Source: Pogostemon cablin
Taxonomy: Eukaryota > Streptophyta > Magnoliopsida > Lamiales > Lamiaceae
Direction: 5' to 3'
Assembly: GCA_023678885.1 (NCBI GenBank)
Contig: CM042975.1
Coordinates: 27,259,405-27,323,404 of the forward strand
DNA length: 64,000 nucleotides
Shown piece by piece: positions 58,501 through 64,000 of this stretch; position 1 is the stretch's first letter, and every line of letters begins with the position of its first letter. A program made the position numbers and the translations under genes. Below the pieces are notes generated by a model that made no database searches, had not been told where the DNA came from, and saw only the letters and a program-made list of their open reading frames with translations.

Positions 58501-58745
58501 TTGTGTATATTTTTTTCAGACTGAGTTACAACGTTGTATTTTGTACATTTGTAAATCCTCGTTGATACATTATGAAAGTGATGTCCTCGGGTGGTACCCG
58601 TTGTTATCAGTTGTTCAATCCTATAGGTACTTGATAGCAAGCCTTACGTTTTCTATAAATTTTCTTGGAGTGGAGTGCACCCATTCTACGAAATTTATGG
58701 TTAACGTGGCGGTTGACGCGTTCCGTCTGCGATCGGGGCGTGACA
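55508..58745 (+). repeat. Chromovirus PPT and 3' LTR (with nested MITE)
   Basis: PPT GAGGGGGGAT at 55508-55517, then LTR sequence to GGCGTGACA (58745). The LTR is about 2.3 kb once the 933-bp insertion (57199-58131) and its duplicated target are set aside. The LTR start (near 55516) is not a clear TG, so the boundary is approximate. No TSD can be tested because the 5' LTR is truncated. Confidence 0.72.
57199..58131. mobile_element. hAT-like non-autonomous element, 933 bp
   Basis: Inserted in the chromovirus 3' LTR: the 5' LTR copy at 39900-39920 lacks it and shows TTCGTAAAT once. TSD TTCGTAAA at 57191-57198 and 58132-58139 (8 bp). Terminal inverted repeats are imperfect: TAATGATTTCAAAACCGG against CAGTGTTTTCATAACCG (right end, reversed). 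Ends are rich in AACCGG/CCGGTTCGACC; the core (57650-58050) is very AT-rich. No transposase. Confidence 0.78.
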
Positions 58746-59344
58746 ATAGTATACCATAAACCACAGTGGTAAAGTCATATTGTTACAATTGGAATAAACA
58801 CTAAACCTTGCCGATAAATATTAAACTCTCGGGGGACATTATACCCTAAACCACTGGAAAAAAGTACATCATAAATCACAGGGGTAAAGTCATCATTTCA
58901 TTGCTGATAAATATTAAATCATACAATTTTATGTATTTATATATGGTAGTTGTATATTTATTAATTAGTATTTAGGTTCTCGTACTTATTTAAATATACC
59001 ATACCATATTTATTTAAATATCAATTGCTCATACCCGAATTTGTGCAGTTTAAAAATTTATTACAATATTTGTAACTACTCCAAAATTATTTATCAATAT
59101 GCTTAGGGTAAAATGGGGTACCAGGAAATATAATTATTAGAGATAATCAATATCGATGTTAGGAGTACCCGTAATTCGTATCCATTTAAATGTTCACCAT
59201 CCGTGATCAGACATGTCCAATTTAAAAAATTCATAATAATATAATCCCAAACTTATTATTGTATTGCATCCCGTATGCTTGGTTAATGTTTACCTAAGGG
59301 TAAAACGAATCGATATTAGGACCGATGAAAGAATTATTCACAGG
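58746..59344. repeat. Non-coding, short direct repeats
   Basis: Imperfect repeats 'ccataaaccacagtggtaaagtcat' (58752) and 'tcataaatcacaggggtaaagtcat' (58870), and 'accctaaaccac' (58847). The rest is AT-rich with no ORF. ACAGG (59340-59344) directly precedes the next LTR and is its presumptive target duplication. Confidence 0.5.
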
Positions 59345-60979
59345 TGATCGTCGCTATTTTTACCTAAATTTTATATCATTTTTGTGTGTGTTTTCGTCTT
59401 TTTGTTTCGTATTTTTGTATCTTTTTATATTGTATTTTGGGAAAATGATGATGATGAGTTTCATGTCTTTGAATAGGTGATTATGAAGATAAATGGTGAA
59501 GAAAAAGCATGAAGAAAGGAGAAAGTTGAAGAAAATAAAGAATTAGTCAAAATGCATAAAAACACGCCCGTGTTTTTCTGCAGGTGCTAAAACTTACAGA
59601 AAGCTGAAAATTGCAAGAAAACACGGGCAGATGCAGGAAAACACGCCCGTGTTTTCTTGCACTTGGCCTAAAATCGCGTTTTACACCTTTGTGCGATTTC
59701 CAGGTGTGTTGAGGGGGTATAAATACCCCCAATATCATCATTTGAAGGCAGAAAATCAAGGGTTTTGGGTGCCCACACACATCACACACCATTCTACCCA
59801 TTTTACACCTCCATCTTCATCCATCTTCCATCTTCCATCTCATCCATCTATCCTTCATTCCATCCATCTATTCCTCTTGATTTCCTCAAATCCATCCATC
59901 CATTCCACTAATCCACCAATCTAAGAAGGGAAGAACATCAAAGAGTGAAGATTGGAGCATGTTGAAGGAAGAGAAGGCCAACTTCAAAAGGGAAGCCCAT
60001 CAACCTTTGATTTGTTGTTTTCTTCATTATTTAGCTCATTTGGAGCATTCCATGGACAATATTGATTTTGTAATGATTTATAGTGGCTAGTCTTCATGTG
60101 AGGCTAGTAATATGATTGGTGAAGGGTAATGTAGATTTTGGACGCCACGTGTTCGAAGAAATGATTGTATGAATATTTTCTATCATGAATGCTTATTCTC
60201 ATTTCGTGTATGATTTGTGTGGTTAAATTTTCTATTCATAGTGTTAGGATGACCATTCCAATATTATGCTTAGTGATTTAATTGAATCGTTGATTGCACG
60301 AGATGACTTAGTTATTGTGAGGGGAGGTAAGCCATACCCTTCTTGTGCTTAGAACCTCATGATAGGACATTAGTGATGAACTAGTGAGGGGAACCCAACT
60401 TATGATCATAGTACCTTCATGGGAATTGAGAGTAAGACACAATCCTAGGAGATTTAAACTTATAAAAGAGTTGAGAATCTAATTGCCTTGGCCATAGGGA
60501 TTAGGAGTACATAAGTGATTGCCCTTAATATCATAACATGATGACCTTCAAAGCATGTGTGTGTGTGAATCTACATGAGCCTTTTCCATTATATTGCTTG
60601 CCTTACATACTTCTTAGATTGATCACCATCACCCATTACCCATCTCATATGTACATTTTCTATCCTTTAATTGCTTTCTTAGGTAGTTTGTAGTGTTAAT
60701 CACTCCCTCCTTTTATTGATTAGTCCTTCTAGAGTGAAACATCTTTCGAATACGGATACATCACTTTCTCCCTTGGGTTCGATATTATAAATTTTGCACT
60801 TGGTCACCACGTCTACACATAATGATAGAGTACGCTTACTCTTATCAATTTGTACCAAAATTAAGACTAAGTTCATGGCGCCGTTGCCGGGGAGAAAGGC
60901 TTCGGTGTAACGTGTTTGAATTTGTTAGCTCTACTTAGGGCATTTTTTTTATTTTTGCTTTTATATTTGCTTTGAAAAA

Positions 60980-62208
60980 CCTTGTTCTAACTTGTTCTTC
61001 TTGATAGGTACACCAACCTTGATAGAAGAGAAGAAGGAGCAACCAAAAATAGTAAGTGGAGAAAAATTGTAGTAGATCTTGAGAAGAATAGCATAAAAAT
61101 TGATCAATACTACAATAATGGAATATATGAGGGATGGCAAGGTGCTTACAATGTGAATACATTCCAACCGTATCAAACAAACACATATTCCGTACCAAGT
61201 TCTTACAACCAAGTTCCGACGGTTACCCCTCTATCCGAGAATAGTGCCTTAATGGAGTTGTATAGAAGATACGCTCATGGGAGCAATGAAAGGCAAAGTG
61301 TTCAACCAAGTCTTCCTAGTTATGGGGATCAATATCTTCAAAGTATGCCAACTTCTTATACTACGGTGCAACAAGAGTAGATGATGCCAAGTTCTCAAGT
61401 GGAGGAAATTTATTACATGCAAGGGAGTAATTTCCAAGATCAAGGGAATTATCTCCAAGAACAAAGATGGCATCCACCGAGTGAAGAGATAAAGCCACCC
61501 ATAGAAGATCGAATTGGGCAACTCATGGATATGCTCAATGAGATGATTGAAGAAAGAAAGAGAGAAGATGAGGAAAATGAGAGGAGATTTGAGGCCCTTG
61601 AACATCGAATGAGTGAAATGATAAGTGAACGGAACACTTTTCATGAAATCGAGAATTTCGATGAAGAGATTGAAGAAGAGGTAGAAGTAGAAGAGTGTTC
61701 GGTAGATAATGAAGACTCAAGAGATGTTGAGCTTATTAAGGATAGGGAAGACAAGGTTGAAGAGAATTTGGGGGAAGAAGAATCAAGGGAGGTGCTTGAA
61801 GAGCCTATTGAGGTAAATGATATTGATGAAGAGGAACAAAGTCTAGAAGCAAGTGATGATGACTTGAAGAGTGAAATGAGCATTTCTATACCTTTAAACT
61901 CTTTAAGTTGCTTTGAATTTCATAATATTGGTTTTATAGACTTTGTCTTACCTATTGATTCTTCTCATATTCTTAAGGATAAAAGGGAACTTGAAGACAT
62001 GCTAGAACTCTATGTGGAGAGAAGGAATAAGTGGTGCTCAAGAATGGAAAGGTTGATGGAATGTAAGCTCAAAAGAGTAGAATATTTAAAGCCAATCTCG
62101 AAGGATGCAACTGAGGCCGTTACTTGCCACAAATGTCTAATAGAGGAAGAAGCACAAAGATTAAAATTTGATGGCAAGAACGAACGATATCCTTGGCCAT
62201 TCCGATGA
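60980..62208 (+). CDS. Acidic coiled-coil ORF of the non-autonomous element
   Basis: An open frame begins by about 60980 and runs through a Tyr/Gln/Pro/Ser-rich part (VNTFQPYQTNTYSVPSS, MELYRRYAHGSNERQ), is closed by TAG at 61378-61380, and reopens at once with ATG-ATG (61381) for 275 codons to 62208. The second part has a predicted coiled coil (IGQLMDMLNEMIEERKRED, about residues 45-85 from 61381), a Glu/Asp-rich stretch (about 90-170), and a basic C-terminus (LKRVEYLKPISKDA). I recognise no gag, zinc knuckle or protease motif. It occupies the gag position of Athila/Tat-like elements, so it may be a diverged gag or element-specific protein. Function unknown; the TAG may be a recent lesion. 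Start codon uncertain. Confidence 0.55.
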
Positions 62209-63858
62209 GTTCTCCAAGTTCTGTCCGGCTTGAAGAAGTTAAACTTAGCGCTAGATGGGAGGCAACCCATCATTATCTTTATTGCTTTATTTATTGCTTT
62301 CAATAAGGATGATGGATTTGATTTTTGGTGTTTTGGTTTGATTTTTGTGTTTGTTGGTGTTTTGTGTAGAAATTATGTTGTGCTTGGTGTGGATGTGGAG
62401 TATATTGGATTACGAGAAGAGCTACGAGGGATGCTTCAAAGGGAGTACCTATTATTTGGCTCAAACTTAATTCTAGCCTTAGCTAAAAAAATAAGTTTTG
62501 GGGGGTTGAATTTTTATGCTCTCGTAGTTCTTATTTTATGAACATTTGCACCGGCGCACATAGTTTCCTTGTGTCTTATGTCTTTTGTCTTGTGTTTTTA
62601 TATTTTTGTGATGTTCTTATTTTCTTGTGTTGTGAGTCTTTTTTTTTTAATATGAGTGATGATGTGTTGTTTGTGATAAGTGATGGCGAATTATGTTAAG
62701 GATCTCTACTAGTTAAATTGTGACATATTCTATTTAACTTGTTCAATTTTAAAATGAATTGAGGTGTAATAAGTTCCTAAAGGTTCGAGCAAAAGCTTGT
62801 GAGCATTTGAGCCTTAACCGTGCATCCATGGTTATTTCTTCATGACTGAATCGATTGAGCCTTGATAAGCTAGAACTTGCTTGTGGACTACAGGAATGAG
62901 CCCGATTGGTGGAGGTTAGTGAGATGATCTTAGGCCATCCTTGTTCTTTAAATTCATTGCCATATATTTCCTTACCTTATACATCATCCCTAGTTAGCCA
63001 CTTTGAGCCTTTAAGCCTATTTCTTGTGAATTAAACACATTATAAGCCATGATTACCCACTTAAGCCTTATATATATATACCTTTTGTGTGGGTGATTGA
63101 GGAGATGGTGGTCTACACGGTTTGATGTGAGAATTGTGCAAGAGAAAGAGGGAAATGGTAACCAAGCAATAAAATGATGAAAAGAGCTCAAGCAAATATA
63201 CATGCTACTTCAAAGCAAGAAAAAAAAGGAGCAAAATCAACAAAAATATGCTCATGCAAGTAAAAAGTCAAAAGGAAGAAAGCATGAAATCAAAAGAAGC
63301 TCAAGAAACACAAAGAATGATTATGATAAGTGCTTGTGTTTAGAAAAGAAAAGAAAGGAAGATAGAAACGTGAAGAAGTTGAAGAAGTTGATCATCTCTT
63401 CGATTACTTATACTCGATAAGTCACTCTTATCCAAATTCTCCCTACCCTTACCAAAAAGCCTAACATTACATCCAAAAGATAAAGACCTTTTTGATCATT
63501 AGTTAAAGCCTTGGTGGCTTGTGAATGTAGTCCACGAGTAAGCATATGGTGCGTCGGGCCAATCGGTTGATGAGTGTTGATTTACCTTATCTTAATAGAG
63601 TGTTGAGTGCATTTGATGTCCGATGTGAGACTTGGATCAAAAGGGACTATATTACTCATTAATCCCTTTGAATTGAACTTGTTAATTTTTCATGTTATGA
63701 GTTTAATGTTGTAAAGTGACTTGATATGATTTGTAGTCCTTATTGCTTATGATATGTTATTGCTTATGTTCGTTAGGACTTTTTCTAGGTTAAAATTTCT
63801 TCTCTTGTTTTATCATTTTCGTTGTTCGGGGACGAACAACACTTTAAGTTTGGGGGGT
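62209..63858 (+). other. Non-coding tail of the non-autonomous element
   Basis: No credible ORF. A second PPT-like AATAAGTTTTGGGGGG lies at 62490-62505, followed by 'tgcaccggcgcacatag', similar to 'tgcaccggggat' beside the second PPT of the element at 43459. A perfect hairpin, GTTGTTCG-GGGA-CGAACAAC, is at 63821-63840, followed by the true PPT. Between 62560 and 63420 the sequence is simple and purine-rich in parts. Confidence 0.65.
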
Positions 63859-64000
63859 TGATCGTCGCTATTTTCACCTAAATTTTATATCATTTTTGTG
63901 TGTGTTTTCGTCTTTTTGTTTCGTATTTTTGTATCTTTTTATATTATATTTTGGGAAAATGATGATGATGAGTTTCATGTCTTTGAATAGGTGATTATGA
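63859..64000 (+). repeat. Start of 3' LTR, cut by the window end
   Basis: TGATCGTCGCTATTTTCACC onward matches 59345-59486 with two substitutions in 142 bp. The remaining 1.36 kb and the right-hand target duplication (expected ACAGG) lie outside the window. Confidence 0.92.

Larger units (their letters stand above)
39192..58745 (+). mobile_element. Tekay/Del-type chromovirus (Ty3/gypsy), decayed, with nested elements
   Basis: Layout: partial 5' LTR (39192-40516), PBS (40524-40536), gag-protease, RT to 43405, nested Athila-type insertion (43459-53334, TSD GGAGC), then RNase H-IN-chromodomain (53340-55498), PPT (about 55508-55515) and 3' LTR (about 55516-58745). The RT-to-RNase H frame is interrupted exactly at the GGAGC duplication. 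Order PR-RT-RH-IN with a C-terminal chromodomain defines a chromovirus. Many stops show that it is dead and much older than the insertion it carries. Confidence 0.88.
59345..64000 (+). mobile_element. Non-autonomous Ty3/gypsy element (LARD/TR-GAG-like), runs off the window
   Basis: 5' LTR 59345-60847 (TGATCGTCGC to GCTTACTCTTATCA, 1,503 bp). PBS for tRNA-Asp, TGGCGCCGTTGCCGGGGA, at 60876-60893. Internal region of about 3.0 kb without RT, RNase H or IN. PPT AAGTTTGGGGGG at 63846-63857, then the 3' LTR from 63859. The first 142 bp of the two LTRs differ at two positions, so insertion is fairly recent. PBS type, PPT and LTR style match the Athila/Tat element at 43459. It must depend on another element's enzymes. 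Confidence 0.85.

Noticed and set aside
61249..61883. - strand Ser/Leu-rich ORFs opposite the acidic coiled-coil ORF
   Set aside because: Reverse complements of Glu/Asp-rich codons read as Ser/Leu; a typical antisense shadow.

Overview
This window is plant nuclear DNA, most likely from an asterid eudicot and possibly Lamiales. Evidence: GT-AG introns inside NLR resistance genes of the R1 (late-blight-resistance-like) type, and dense nests of Ty1/copia and Ty3/gypsy LTR retrotransposons, Stowaway, hAT and Mutator-type MITEs. There are no bacterial-style operons. I found no tRNA, rRNA or CRISPR. The lineage is inferred from the NLR family and is not proved.

NLR cluster (1-38.5 kb, all on the + strand). 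Six R1-type loci can be recognised. Two are apparently intact two-exon genes of about 1,048 and 1,047 residues (195-3460 and 31034-34263). One is complete except for a single in-frame TGA (5872-9116). One is broken by insertions and frameshifts (12656-15987). One keeps only its N-terminal domain as an open 338-codon frame (18468-19484). One is a decayed 5' fragment ending at the P-loop (34780-35597). A seventh, more divergent NLR pseudogene lies at 36334-38524. N-terminal sequence splits the R1-type loci into an A type (195, 18468, 31034) and a B type (5872, 12656). Flanking DNA is duplicated as well (3.5-5.9 kb matches 11.3-12.65 kb), so the cluster grew by segmental duplication.

Interstitial elements. 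A Mutator-like MITE (4864-5517, 10-bp TSD) has its empty site preserved in the duplicated copy. A solo gypsy-type LTR lies at 9342-10811. A scrambled patchwork of copia fragments splits the fourth NLR (12842-14613). Two 5' copia stubs follow (15988-17758). Two full-length copia elements have LTR pairs and TSDs (20041-24614, TSD TAAGC; 25371-30267, TSD AATAC). The second of these sits inside a Stowaway MITE.

Right half (38.5-64 kb). A degenerate Tekay/Del-type chromovirus (39192-58745) contains a full Athila/Tat-type gypsy element on the - strand (43459-53334, TSD GGAGC). That element has an uninterrupted 1,918-codon gag-pol but a truncated 5' LTR. The chromovirus 3' LTR carries a 933-bp hAT-like MITE. 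From 59345 to the window end is a non-autonomous gypsy-type element (LARD/TR-GAG-like) with an acidic coiled-coil ORF and no pol; its 3' LTR runs off the window.

The host genes with a plausible function are the two intact NLRs, expected to be intracellular immune receptors. Everything else is transposon sequence, NLR debris or duplicated flank. I see no wholly new system. The most unusual items are the scrambled copia filler, a near-perfect intron signature inside the chromovirus gag-pol, the microhomology-bounded loss of most of the Athila 5' LTR, and a shared second polypurine tract plus pre-PPT hairpin in the two Athila/Tat-like elements.
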